A stretch of 64,000 bases of DNA from Tipula vernalis (taxonomy: Eukaryota > Arthropoda > Insecta > Diptera > Tipulidae): assembly GCA_958295665.1 (NCBI GenBank), contig OY282560.1, forward strand, positions 193,380,061 through 193,444,060, in the 5' to 3' direction. How positions within the stretch are numbered: the first letter of the stretch is position 1; the number at the start of each line of letters is the position of its first letter. The position numbers and the translations under genes were made by a program. The notes under the pieces were generated by a model. That model saw nothing but the letters and a program-made list of their open reading frames with translations, was not told where the DNA came from and did no database searches. Positions 46,258 to 58,329 of this stretch are shown here, in pieces.

Positions 46258-47490
46258 GTGTCAGCTACAAGTCATTGCCCTTGTTGTCAGAAGGAAAATC
46301 ATAAATTAGCTGAATGTACTAGCTTCAAACAATTAAGTATCGGAGAAAGACGAAAATTAATCCAGAATACACAGAGATGTTTCAATTGTCTAAATGTAAA
46401 TCATCCAGTTTTCCGGTGCTTGATGCGGAGCAGATGTGCTACTTGTGGAAAGAAGCACCATTCATTATTACATCTAGAATATGAGGAAATACAACGTCAA
46501 ACAACCGCATTACAAGCTAATGTTCCAGCCGTCAACGACACACCACTCAGCGGAACGTCTACGATTTCAAATCATATTTATTCCGGAGGTCAAACAATTC
46601 TTCCAACTGCAGTTGTAAACTTTACTACGTCAGATCACCAAATTCACGGAAATTGTTGAATATTATTGGATAGTGGTTCCCAACTTTCCTTCGTATCAGA
46701 AGCATTTATTCGACGGTTTAAGATACCCACGACACAAAGACACTTATCCGTGGCCGGGCTTGGTCAAATCGATGTTGGTAAAACGAAGACCGCAATTAAG
46801 TTGAATTTGCTGAATGAATCGATGCAACCTATACTCACTCTAGAAGCGTTTAGTTTGCCGAAGGTTACCTCGAAGTTGCCACAAGTTAAGTTTAACTTAG
46901 ATGATCAAAAATGTCTAAGAAATATTCGATTAGCGGATCCATTATTTAATGTACCCGGCGAAATAGATTTATTGTTAGGTGCTGATCATTTTTTCAACGT
47001 GTTAGAAGGCGGAACAATTAAAAATAGTCGTAATGTGGTAGTGGCCCAAACACTAAATTCGGATTAGTTGTTGCTGGAAATCAATTCGTAGAGGTTCATA
47101 ATTATCATATCACCAATTTGACAGCACTTACAGACATTGAAACATACATGAGAGCATTGTGGGAAGTCGAAGCAATACCAGATCGACTACATCTTACGCT
47201 AGAAGAAGAAGTTTGTGAATCGTTAGTCAAAGAAACAACGGTAAAAAATTCGGATAGCAGATTTGTGGTACGACTACCTTATAAAGAACCTCCAAGCGTG
47301 TTCGGAAATTCTATCAATCAAGCTGTCTCAAGATTTCAGTCAATAGAAAGACGATTTCAAAGGAGCCAGAATTTAATTTATTGTACAAGCTGTTCATGGA
47401 AGAGTATCTACAATTGGGTCACATGCGGGAATTGTCACGTGAAGAAACACATCAGCATGGATATTATATACCACATCATGGTATTGTAAA
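46258..47490 (+). pseudogene. BEL nucleocapsid, protease and RT leader, broken
   Basis: Three Cys/His knuckles: CPCCQKENHKLAEC (46,276-46,318), CFNCLNVNHPVFRC (46,378-46,420) and CATCGKKHHSLLH (46,438-46,475). The aspartic protease has LLDSGSQLSFVSE (46,660-46,700) and LLLGADHFF (46,972-46,998), the DUF1758-type fold. A TGA at 46,657-46,659 sits just before the protease, probably a former CGA. A frameshift near 47,050 moves into the frame of TDIETYMRALWEVE (47,130-47,172), and another near 47,360 enters the RT frame. Confidence 0.85.
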
Positions 47491-48259
47491 AACTGCCAAT
47501 GGTCAGCGGAAAATTCGAGTGGTGTTTGATGCGTCTGCGAAGGATTCGTCAGGAAATTCGTTAAATGGAATCTTGAGAAATGGATCCTCGGTACAATCAA
47601 CATTATTCTCAATCTTAATTAGATTTCGGTTGCATCAATATGTCTTCACTACCGATATTCAAAAAATGTATCGGCAAATATTAGTAGCAGACGAGGACAG
47701 AAGGTGGCAACGAATTGTTTGGCGAAGTAGCAACAATAGTCCGTTGAAACATTTTGAGCTAGTAACGGTGACATACGGCACTAAACCTGCCCCGTTTCTA
47801 GCTACAAGAACAATAAAGGAAATAGCGAATGAAAATTCCATTCGGTATCCGTTAGCTGGAAAGGAAATTGAAGAAAACATGAACGTAAATGATTTAATGA
47901 CTGGCGGTGATTTCCTAAACGAAACAATTAATTTAAAGCGAGATGTTCAAACGATATTTGCAAGTTATAAAATGTATTTTGGTAAGTGGGTTTCAAATTG
48001 CAACCAGTTATTAGAGGATATTCCTGAAGCAGAAAGAGAAATTGCAAATATAGAGATCACTGAAGGAACAAATATGGTCAAGGTTCTGGGATTATTGTGG
48101 GCACCGAGTCAAGATACCTTCACGTTCACCGTCAATTTACCGACTATTCAGCAACATACAAAACGAGCCATGCTAAGTGAAGTCAGCCGAGTATTTGATA
48201 CATTAGGGTTGATTTCGCCATGCATCACACCCATCAAGATACTATTGCAACAATTGTAG
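47366..48259 (+). pseudogene. BEL reverse transcriptase with altered active site
   Basis: RT of the Peptidase_A17/BEL type: YYIPHHGIVK, RKIRVVFDASAKDSSGNSLN (47,507-47,566), HQYVFTTDIQKMYRQILV (47,632-47,685) with the first catalytic D, and VTYGTKPAPFLATR. The YVDD box expected next is read as NVND in MNVNDLMTGGDF (47,880-47,915), so the tyrosine and a catalytic aspartate are both replaced. The frame ends at a TAG (48,257-48,259) where BEL proteins normally have tryptophan. Confidence 0.88.
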
Positions 48260-50348
48260 AAGATTAAATTAGACTGGGATGATGAATTGCCAACAACAGT
48301 AAAGGAGCAGTGAATATCATTACGCAATTATTTGATACACTTACAAGAACTGTCAATTCCAAGATGGATGTATGTCAAACATAGAAGGTTAGAACTTCAT
48401 GGTTTCTGCGACGCCAGTGAGCAAGCGTATAGAGCAGTGGTGTATGTACGTCACATCGAAAATGAAAAAGTTAAGGTGTCAATGCTGACAAGTAAATCGA
48501 AGGTCGCACCAGTAAAACCATTAACTATCCCAAAATTGGAATTATGTATAGCAGTGTTACTAACCAAATTGGTGAATGTGATAAAAGAGAGTTTCAACAC
48601 AGCGGAAATCAGCTCAATTATGTGCTGGTCAACTTCAACGATAGTTTTAGATTGGTTGTCAGCTTATCCAAAGGGAAAAGACATTTTCGTGAAAAATCAA
48701 ATAGCCTTGATTCTAGACCATTTTAGTCGTAATTGTTGGAATCACGTATCATCAAGTGACAACCCAGCGGATTTAGTTTCCAGAGGGACAACACCACACA
48801 TGCTTAGGGAAAATCAATTATGGTGGAACGGGCCTTCATGGTTGTCTGAGCAGAATTCATTTTGGCCTCAACAATTGTCACATATTAACCTAAATACGGA
48901 CAAGATTCTTCCATTACAGTGTAGTAAGCTTGTTGATGAAAACTGGCTGGATGAATTATCAAACAGGGTATCAAGTTTTAGAAAGATAGCGAAGGTCATT
49001 ACTCTAATTAAACAACTAGCTGTGAAAGCACAAAGACCGAAGGAGTATCGCATGTATATCATTAACAACACGGACATTTTTCATGCTAAATACTGCGTTT
49101 TTAGATACGTTCAAATCAAGCATTTTGGTGACGAAATCTCGAGGTTGAAGGCAGGAAAGTATGTTTCTCGTCAATCGTGTCTTCGAAGTTTGAATCCGTT
49201 TATTGATTCTCATGGAATTCTTCGAGTAGGTGGCAGAATATCAAAGGCAATGATCGATTATAATGTACAACACCCAATAATCCTGTCCAGTAAATTTGAA
49301 GTTGTCAAGAAATTGGTCGAAGAATGCCACATTCAATATCGACATGCAGGGCCAACGCTACTTCACAGTATTGTAAACCAAAGATTTTTTATCATTGGTG
49401 GGAGATTACTGATGAGATCAATTTACCAGCGTTGCGTAATCATACAACAACAATTAATGGCTGATTTACCTGAACATCGTGTCCAATTTTCGAAGCCATT
49501 CTCGAAGGTGGGCGTGGATTATGCTGGACCATTTATGGCATATTGTAGACGAGCAAGAGGGCAACGTCCATCAAAAATTTAAGTTTGTGTGTTTGTGTGT
49601 CTCGCTACAAAAGCAGTGCACATCAAAGTTGCTTGTGACCTTACAACATAGGAATTCCTGGGAGCATGGAAGCGAATGACAGCAAGACGAGGCCTGTGTT
49701 GTGATATGTACAGCGACTGTGGGTCTAGTTTTGTGGGCGCAAATAAGCTGTTGATCGACTGGTACAAGATGCTAAAGGTAAACACTAATGTAATTTCTGA
49801 ATGTCTTTTAAGAGAAAAGGTGAATTGGCACTTTAATCCAGCCAGTGCTCCACATTTTGGAGGAATATGGGAAGCGGCAGTGATGAGTTTCAAAACCTAT
49901 TTGAGGCGAGTTGTAGGACAAAACATTTTGACTGTTAGTGAGTTCAACACCTAATTAGTTACTTAGTTTAGAGATAGAAGGTATTTTAAATTCAAGGCCA
50001 TTGTGTCGTGGTGATGATGAGGTGGATATGCTTACTCCAGCACATTTTCTTATTGGGCGTCCGATTACGTGTTTACCAGAACCAATTTCAGAGCAAGCCG
50101 ACATGAATTACTTCAAATGATGGCAGTTGGTAAAACAAATGGTGCAACATTTTTGGATCCGGTGGCACAAGGAATACCTGGTTACACTTCAACATCGCTA
50201 CAAATGGCAAGAAAAATCTCCTCCCCTCCGGCGGTGGTCACTTGGACGAGTAACACAGATTTATGCAGGTTCAGACAACCTAGTACGAACAGTCACACTA
50301 AAAACACATACTGGAATAGTTCAAAGGCCGATCCACAAATTAGTTAAG
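48260..50348 (+). pseudogene. BEL RNase H, integrase and C-terminal domain, broken
   Basis: RNase H at 48,390-48,810 (LELHGFCDASEQAYRAVVYV, WLSAYPKGKDIFVKN, NPADLVSRGTTP). Integrase zinc-binding part near 49,320-49,450 (CHIQYRHAGPTLLH); the final CxxC has become CVII. The core has VGVDYAGPF (49,508), SDCGSSFVGANK (49,710) and SAPHFGGIWEAAV (49,845-49,880). Then LTPAHFLIGRPI (50,030) and a DUF5641-like tail, QHRYKWQEKSPPLRRWSLG. Stops: TGA 48,311-48,313 (Trp position), TAA 49,580-49,582, TAG near 49,650, TAA near 49,953 and TGA near 50,118, plus frame changes near 49,955 and 50,125. Confidence 0.88.
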
Positions 50349-50385
50349 CTGCCTATGGGTGAATCAATTGATTCACGGGGCGACA

Positions 50386-51128
50386 TGTTAACGCAAAAAA
50401 TCAGAAGTCGCATATGTGTGTCGGTAGCACAGAGCCCGATTAAAATAATTTCCGTGTAGAATTGTACATAAGTGCTGTGGTGCTGCAAGTTCACAAGTTG
50501 AAAAAAATGCACTTGTTATCTTCACATCACTGTATTTATTAGAAAGAAAAGAAGAAAAAACACAAATTGTATACTCCAGCTGGATGTCCAGTTTCATCAT
50601 GATGTATAACTGCAAGTAAAAGGAACGTATTAGAATTGTTGTACTGTGTATAATCAAAAACAAATGTCAAACCAATTATGGACAGTGAAATTTATTATAC
50701 ATATTTTGTTATTGACAATACCATCTATTGTAAGGAATTGCAAGTTAAACTGTTATATTTACCTTTATGCTATAAAATTATTATAGTAAGTTTTGTATAT
50801 AAATTATTGTACAATTTTTGTAGGCTCACTGGCCAATTGTCTGTTATCAATAAAAAACCGAAATAAAACAAAACTCAACGTAGAAGAAACCAGCAGCCAT
50901 TTTCTGGGAAATAAAAAATTAGCATCACAGAAAGAATATTGGAAAAATAAAACTTTATTATAACGTTTGGAAATCGGTGTTTTATTTTCAAATTTACCCA
51001 CATTTACACCCGGTGTTGAAATTGTAAAATTGTGTGGTCAATTGTGTCGCAGAAACAAAATTACAAGTAAAGCAATACGGGATCACAAATTTATTATTTT
51101 GTCTTGTTATGGTGATTCCCGTAATTCA
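50386..51128 (+). repeat. BEL 3' LTR, full length
   Basis: 743 bp, TGTTAAC to AATTCA. It retains the 329 bp lost from the 5' copy. AATAAA signals at about 50,851 and 50,946 are candidate poly(A) sites. Confidence 0.93.
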
Positions 51129-51133
51129 CATTC

Positions 51134-52495
51134 AATTAGTATATTGTTTCAATCTATATATATAAATTACAATTTAACACTAATAAAGTGATTGATTTCA
51201 GCAGAAGATATTTTGTCACCTTAGAACAACATTTTTAACTATCTTCATGCAGTCATTGTTATGCTTGATTGATTGATTAGTTGATTGCCTGCAATGTACG
51301 GTCAAGCATTAAGCCAGTCCCCCGTATCATAAATGCGAAAACCACCCCACTATACACCCATGTCACAACACGACACCATAACTCTCCTACACAGCATTAC
51401 CTTAAAGAAGATGGTAAATTAATAGGGAAGAAATGTCAAGAAAGTATTAAACAGGATCGGGAGTTCAGCCTTCGAGAATTATATTTTTTTTTATGATGAC
51501 TTTAAATTTTTGTAAGTTATTTACCAAAAGGAACGTTTGGTAATTTCTGAACAACTTGCTCAATGTAGTCAAATAAAATATCGAACCCATAATGAGCGGT
51601 GTCTTTAGGAATATTAAGGCTTCAAACATTTGAAATCATAGTTCGCACTTTGGCTTAAATAACTGTGGATAGAATAAATGAGCAGCCTTCTGCGGCAAAT
51701 CAGCCGGATGGATTAAGGAATAATCAAGTGAAAGCCATATGGGTTCTACGGTAGGGAAATTTTTTTTAACTCCATGAATGTTGCAGAACTGGAGCGAAAA
51801 ACAGCCCCCTCCTCCCCATTTTTAAATTTTGCGAAACAGTCAGTGCGAAAAAGTTTGAGAAACACTGGAATGGAAGTTCACGATGGATTCAGCGAAAAGT
51901 AAATTTGCCAGCCGTAATCACGAATTTATAAATTTTCATGATCTTTATCACACCTTCATTACGTTTAACAAATTTTCCTAGCCGAATCCAAGTCGTTATG
52001 TTCGTGTGTTATTTTCTTGAACATTTAAGTAAATTCGAGTAAATACTATCTGAGTGTCAGCAACGAATGGTGTTGGCAACTGCAAATTGTATATACTAAT
52101 CTCAACCCCTCAACTTTGTGAAAATTCAAACAAGCCCTTCAAAGGAACATGACGAGAAACTCTATGTTGTAAATTGTCATATTTAAACTGGCTAGCTACC
52201 TGCTTTCTAGGAAGCTTTTTAGGAAGTTCAAGAACAAAGAACGTGAGTCATTAAGCTTTGAATATGATGCGAGTTATTAGTAAAACCATAATAATTTGTG
52301 CAAAAGCTCTAAACCTCACATTACCAGAAGGATGGTAAAGAATTGAGGATACAAATTTAGATAGATTATCTACATTAAAAAAATGGATCTACTATTCATT
52401 TCCACTTTGTAAATGAAATGGGAAACAAAGATAAAAGCAACAATAATTTGTAGCTCTTATAAATTTATTTGAGTAGTGAAATTTTTCTTATTGAT
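51134..52495. other. non-coding region right of BEL element
   Basis: Includes the second copy of the dispersed repeat (51,263-51,350, CAAGCATTAAGCCAGTC). Otherwise no recognised coding or structural feature. Confidence 0.45.
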
Positions 52496-52497
52496 AT

Positions 52498-52665
52498 TTT
52501 GGATAAGTTATCATTAAAGTAGTCGATTATTGATAAGTTAAAACTTTTGGTGCAACGGAACTACGACAAACTTATCAAAAACCTCAAAATTATCGCTTAT
52601 CAAAATATTACTTATCCTTTATCATTTCGGGAATTGGTGCAACTTAATTTTGATAAGTGGGTGCC
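52498..52665. repeat. TTATCA/TGATAA motif cluster, right (inverted)
   Basis: About nine motifs, with TTGGTGCAAC boxes at 52,543 and 52,634. Read on the minus strand, their order (GGCACC/TTGCACCAA, TTATCA, TTGCACCAAAAGTT) mirrors the left cluster at 41,408-41,510. Confidence 0.55.
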
Positions 52666-52849
52666 AAACCAAAAGGTTTTATTCATAATTCATATACCCT
52701 TATTTATAGTACGAGATATGATTTCTCTCTGTATAAACTTGCCCTAAAATGTTGTTGTTGCTTTTACAACAAATTTAGGACACACTCCTCGCGAATATTG
52801 AGAAATTACTTCAAAATAATCCATTGCCAGAACTTACACTATTGAGGCT

Positions 52850-53290
52850 GATTTTATTCAAAGTTTCTCATGATTTTTAGAAAATAGAATTTTCTCAGAT
52901 TTTCCACTATAAAGTTGAACTGAAATTGTTTCCTGCAAGAGCTATTGACAAATCAAATCAATGTAATCCATTTACAGACATAACACTCTAGAAGCTGAAT
53001 TTATACGAAGTCTATAATTTGGAAAATCGAATTTTCCCGGATTTTCTACAAGAAATTCTTACTGAATTTTTCCCCTTGTGAGAGCTATTGACAAGTCACA
53101 TCAATGCAATTCATCTCCAGACATAATACTCTACAAGCTGATCTTACACAAAGTCCAGAGACTCTAGAGATCTCTAGGGGCTGATTTTATACCATTTTTA
53201 AATATTTTTTTGGCTTTCTTGAATTTTCCACAATTCTCCACGAGAAACTGGAGGCAGGTTTTGCCACTTTAGAATATAGACAAAACTCTT
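52850..53290. repeat. ~143-bp tandem repeat, right array, inverted
   Basis: Reverse complement of the left array (39,490-39,960). Shared minus-strand pieces include GATTACATTGATTTGATTTG, TGTCAATAGCTCT and AAAATCCGGGAAAATTCGAT. Unit landmarks CTCTAGAAGCTGA (about 52,988) and CTCTACAAGCTGA (about 53,130) are ~142 bp apart. Confidence 0.7.
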
Positions 53291-53294
53291 CAAT

Positions 53295-56200
53295 GCTTTC
53301 CATGCATCCATAGTAATTTTTGGGTAAACACTTTCGACTTATTTCAATTTAAATTTTTATTTTCGGCTGGGATAACGCACTCCCGATTTGTTACTGACTT
53401 ATTACTTCCGGACGACCACTTTCGGCTAATATCGCTGCATATTAAAAATAAAAGGTAAACCCTATTTCAATATAGTTTTCTTAGAAAAAATAGTTCTATT
53501 TGTGTAGTTAGAACTATGTTACACAATGAATTTAAATAGAACTTTTCTACCCTTATGGAATCTCTGAAACTTCTTGTATTACTAAAACGACGGAAAATTC
53601 AGAATTGATATTAACCTCAAAAATTACAAAAAATGTCGGATAGAACCTATGCATTCATCGCTACATATCTGAAAATACAATACTTAACAACTCTGATCGG
53701 ATTTTGTATAAATCACTTTTGATTCCATGGAACATTTGGTTCGACCAGAATTATAAAATAAAAATATGTTAGACCAAATCACTTATCATGCGCACAAAAT
53801 ACGTGCTAAAATAAGGTGTAATCCTGTATAATTATGATCAGTTTAATTATTCAGTATATGAGTGGCAGTAAAATAAGTGTAAAACCGCTTTAACAAGTTA
53901 CATAAATAAAAATATCAGGTAAATATAATTCTGGAGAATATGTAATAATAAAAACATCTGTAACCACTCAGTTAAAAAATAAAAATCATTAATGTTGACC
54001 ACTATGGTCGGAAAAATGTACATATCTGGTATATTATGCCGTTAAAAGGAATCTGCTAATTGAAAATTACAGAAAATTAATACTTTAGGTGAGTGAAACT
54101 ACTTAATAATAAAAACAACGGAGGTATAATATTAAATTTCTTTTTATATAACATTATGTTGCCATCAAGGTGTTTCTTACAAAAAAAAAAAACATATAAA
54201 AAATAAATTTCTTATAACTTATAAGTATTTCAGCAGCAAATAACTGAGTTTCATCATTATAAACTAATTATGGGTATTATGCGTCTTAACACCGCCAGAG
54301 TGTCTGTTTTGATATTTTATTATGTATCATAATAGTACGTATAACACATTTTTTCAATACCATTAATTTTTTATTTTTTTCGTATAGGCAAAGTACATTG
54401 AACTCAGCGCTGCTAATGTAAGTGAAACACGTCATTTTTAATGATAATTATCTAAATTCACATCAGACTATATACGGACGTAAAACTAAAATGTCACGTA
54501 CATTAATCTTATATAGATAAACCAAATAAAAAGTAAAAAATTGTTAATTATTGCCATACAAAAATACAAAAAAGATACAAGAAGTGCATAAACTTTAGTT
54601 TATTATCTGCCTGCCTGTCGTCCGTATCAGAAAATCATTATGATCAATCATAAAAAAAAAACTCTCCGATTAAAATCATTTATTAATATTGCCCGACTTG
54701 AATGTCATCCTCATTAAAAAATCAACATAATATACAAATAAAAATCTTTAACTACTTTTTAATTAACTGGCAAAAGATCAAAATTAAGAAAATCGAAATT
54801 CTCAGAAATTTTAATAAATATGTCTCTAAGACAATACACATGAATAAATGCGCGCGACATGAGAAATTACCGGTACGTACATATGTATATATGTACATTG
54901 TACGAGTAGTACATATTCAAAATACAAAGTCTGCGGTAATTTGTTTTTTTATAGATTTAACTGTTTTACAACAACATAGAGATCGGACTCGCTGTGCACC
55001 ATACACGTCTTGTACTCGTTATTACAGATGTAAATTAATTTTGTTGTTCTACATAAAAGACATGTTTATAATATTACTCGTATTATATTTATTATTAATT
55101 GAATTCTTTTAATCATACGACATTATCTTTTGATAATTCAGTTGTTCAAGCACAAAAAAATAAAATTGAATTAAATTAAAAATTAAATTTTATTTCTTCT
55201 TCGACACTTAAGATTTTAATGTGATATCTTTATTTTTATTTATTTATTTTTTTAAATCTTAAAGTTTTAAAGCAAAATAAAAATAAGCCGGACACGATGT
55301 GGTGTACTCAATGTAGATAAATTAAAATAAATTAAAAACTAGCAAAAAGTGTTTTATGACGGATTATACATTTGTTTACCTCGACCTTTTGTGAAAGCTT
55401 AAGTATTTATCGCCTGTATAGATACTTCTTATTATTTTTTAAATATATTCTTATTTGTAGTTGGAAATAAAATCTAGAATTATCTACATATGGAATTATC
55501 TGTGAACTGTATACAGTCGCAAAGTATCGATGGAATTTGAAGGATTAGTTCAATAAATTGTTAATTGCCATTTGTTTTAAGGGATTGGTAAAATATTGCG
55601 CCTGAGTTTTATTTGAAGTTTCTAGTTTTAGTGGTTCAGAACTAATTCGTCTTAATTTCCTCACTTCCACTCTACAACTCTTTTTTTGTTCGTAGTGCAA
55701 ACATACACATATATATGTCTCTTACTAAATTGAATGAACTTTAATACTGATTTTATTTGATAATTCTTACTACGCGGTTTAAAAGATACTTAAATTTGAA
55801 AACGAGTGAATTTTTTTTTGTATCCTAACCTCATTATTCAAAACAGTTGATTTATCTATTACAAATAACTATGATTTTTAATGACCTCTATGCAACTCGA
55901 TTAAATAACTGCAGCAACTGTTGCTTGCCCTAAATCTGTTCTAAAAAAAAAAAAAAAAACCTAACGCAAACAGAATGTCTCGTTATTACGAATTTTATTT
56001 TTGGGTAATGAACTAAAATAGGAATTTAGGGTTGTTAAGATAATCTGTCTGAAACGATCTCATAATATAATGTATTGAACAGAAGAAATAATTTTCTGAA
56101 TTTCTCTTAAGAAAATCCTGGAAGTAGATCCTATAAACTCGATAAAAAATTTGACACAGGTCTAGCCCATTGGAAACAACTTTAAGTTTTTAAAAAAAAA

Positions 56201-56730
56201 AAATAAATAAATAAAAATAGGGAATTAGGATGTTTAGGACGGATGTTTGGTATGATCTCACACATTACTATGAACGTGTCCGAATTCCTAAAGAAAGAAA
56301 TATTCTGTGATAAATAAGCTCAATGTATTTATTATCTTCTATATTTTAAACCAGTACGTTGACTGCCCGGGCACTAAAGGGCGGTACACATTGAAAACGA
56401 GAACGATATTTCCTTTTTCACCAAATTATTTATGAAAATTAATAAAATAATTAAAACCGTACGATTTTAATGAAAAATAGTCAAAATATCGGGCATTTAT
56501 TAAAAATAAAATTAAAAATTTTAATGGTACCGGCCTTTAAATGATGTTGACATAATTTATTTGATTTTTTTTTTTTGGGAAGATATTCCAGTGTATAGCG
56601 GGTGATCAAATTATTAGAACCGCTTTGAATAATTTATTTAAGTTACTAAACATTTTAAGCGTGTGGCCACATTAAAATATTATGATTACAATTGTTGCTA
56701 TAAATATTACGTATTTTAAAACCAATTATT
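53295..56730. other. long AT-rich region without recognised features
   Basis: About 3.4 kb with no motif-bearing frame. The 136-codon frame at 54,702-55,112 is AT-biased, mixes I/L/Y/K runs and matches no family I know. Several A-runs, e.g. 55,944-55,960. Confidence 0.5.
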
Positions 56731-56732
56731 TA

Positions 56733-58326
56733 CAGTCACTCACAACAATTTGCGTACACCTTAAAAATCGAACGAATTTCACAATAAAGTCAAAAATAAT
56801 TAACGGCTACTGTATCTTGTATTTGCATAGGCATAAATAACAAGAAAGATGATGTTTCTTTAAAAAAAAATACATATTTGCTTCATTAAATAATTCACGT
56901 TTTTCTAAAATAAAACGTCACAAAAATTTGTGTACATTTTATAATTATAATTAAAAATTTGATAGAAGATCAAAAATTACTATTTTGTTGTACGCCATTT
57001 GGCTTCCAGCATTCTCGAAAGCACATAATTCACTAAATTCATGGCCGAGGCATAATCTATTTTCCAATCTATTAGTTTTAATTATTCTTTTGTAGTGATT
57101 CAATGTTTCTGAACTCTGCGACTTAGTTCTCCCCACAAATGCTGTATAGGATTCAAATTTGGTGATTGATGTAGATGATTTAGTTGTTTAGGGACCCTAT
57201 AGAGCGGCCATTTCTTTACTATACTCGCCGTACGCCTTGGATCGTTGTCCTGTTGGAAGTACCACTTAGAAGGAAGACCCAATTTTTCGACGCTAGACGG
57301 ACATTTTTTTTTTTTTAAATATCTAAATATATCTCAGCAATCATATTTCCGTCGAAACACACCATATTTCCGACACCATTTGCTGCCATACAGCCCCAAA
57401 CCATTACAGACCCAGCCTCATATTTAATTATTGGTTTTACATTTTTTCCTCAAACGCCGTATTAGCCTTCCTTAACACTTTCCGCTGGGCATTTGACCCA
57501 GAAATCTTAAACATGCTTTCATTGGAAAAATAAAATATTTTGCCACAATCTAATATCCTTGTCTTGGTAAAACTTTGCCAATACTTTCCTTTTTTTCATT
57601 TTTACACCAGACATGAAAGGTTTGTGCATAGTATGCCCATTATATTGATTTCTCCGAAGTATACGGCACACATTTTTTGGATAAATAGCAATCCCTGATG
57701 ATTCTTCCAGTTCATCAGCTATTTTGGAGACCCTTTTGGCTGAATTGGTCCTTACCATCCTTACAATTTTCCTTTCGGTACGACAATTTACGTTCCAAGG
57801 ACGGCCGGTTTGCAGTTTTCGTGCTGTATTTTCACATTCTTTGAAATTATTAACAATTCTTTGGATTGTAGTATGCGTTCTGATAATGATTGCTGCAATT
57901 TCCTTGTAAGATTGCGTTCTTTAAATAATTTTACTACTACATCTCATAATTCTACTGACGTTTTTCGTTTTGTGAAAGGCATTTTGTTGAAACACACTCA
58001 AAATTTGAAACGTCGACAAAACATAGATCAATTTATTACAGCTGATGGCTACCTTAGGAATTTTACTCGGTTTTAGTAAAGATAACGGTAATTAAAGTTA
58101 AGACCACACAAATTTTTGTGACATTGTACGTAAATTTTTGTGACGTTGAATTTTAGAAAAATGTGAATTATTTATTGAAGCAAATATTTTTTTTTTTAAC
58201 AAATACGATTTTTCTTATTATTTATGCCTATGTAAACACAAGATACAGAAGCCGTTAATTATTTCTTGATATTAGTGTGAAATTCGTTCAATTTTTATGG
58301 TGTACGCAAATTTTTGTGAGTGACTG
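56733..58326 (-). mobile_element. Tc1-like element with ~200-bp IR/DR ends
   Basis: 1,594 bp, with TA just outside both ends (56,731-56,732 and 58,327-58,328). The ends start CAGTCACTCACAA. Inverted similarity continues for about 200 bp (56,733-56,940 against 58,326-58,115). Within each arm, the outer motif AATTTGCGTACACC is echoed by inner AAAATTTGTGTAC-like copies (56,921-56,935; 58,105-58,145), the IR/DR layout known from Tc1-type elements such as Sleeping Beauty. Confidence 0.9.
56950..57980 (-). pseudogene. Tc1-like transposase, broken
   Basis: Minus strand from MPFTKRKTSVEL (57,980). HTH region SYKEIAAIIIRTHTTIQRIV; KRVSKIADELEESSGI (57,745-57,695); RLWQNILFFQ (near 57,550) where the first catalytic D should follow but a stop is found; GSVMVWGCMAANGVGNMV (57,415-57,360); WYFQQDNDPR (57,265-57,235) with the second D; and SPNLNPIQHLWGEL (57,165-57,125), where the usual catalytic E (PIEHLW) is Q. 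Stops and frameshifts occur near 57,945, 57,540, 57,460, 57,310 and 57,235. Dead by several independent changes. Confidence 0.85.
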
Positions 58327-58329
58327 TAA

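Larger units (their letters stand above)
44429..51128 (+). mobile_element. BEL/Pao LTR retrotransposon, complete but inactive
   Basis: 6.7-kb element with two LTRs, each starting TGTTAAC and ending AATTCA, flanked by a perfect 5-bp target duplication CATTC (44,424-44,428 and 51,129-51,133). The primer-binding site position directly after the 5' LTR reads TGGTAGCAGAGCG (44,841). A short purine-rich tract, CGGGGCGACA, precedes the 3' LTR. Internal order is gag, protease, RT, RNase H, integrase and a C-terminal DUF5641-like region, typical of Pao-group elements. All coding parts are broken. Confidence 0.95.
41408..52670. mobile_element. Harbinger-type element interrupted by BEL insertion (inferred limits)
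   Basis: The left boundary region (GGGCCCTATTGCACCAACTA, 41,408) and the right boundary region read on the minus strand (GGCACCCACTTATCAAAATT from about 52,663) share TTGCACCAA boxes and clustered TTATCA motifs in mirror order. A Harbinger transposase remnant lies inside the left end (42,010-42,615), and the BEL element occupies 44,429-51,128. Without BEL the unit would be about 4.5 kb, a normal Harbinger size. Terminal bases and target duplication are not resolved. Confidence 0.4.

Noticed and set aside
54702..55112. 136-codon frame
   Set aside because: Composition is that of random AT-rich translation (I, L, Y, K, F), no motif, no splice or promoter context.
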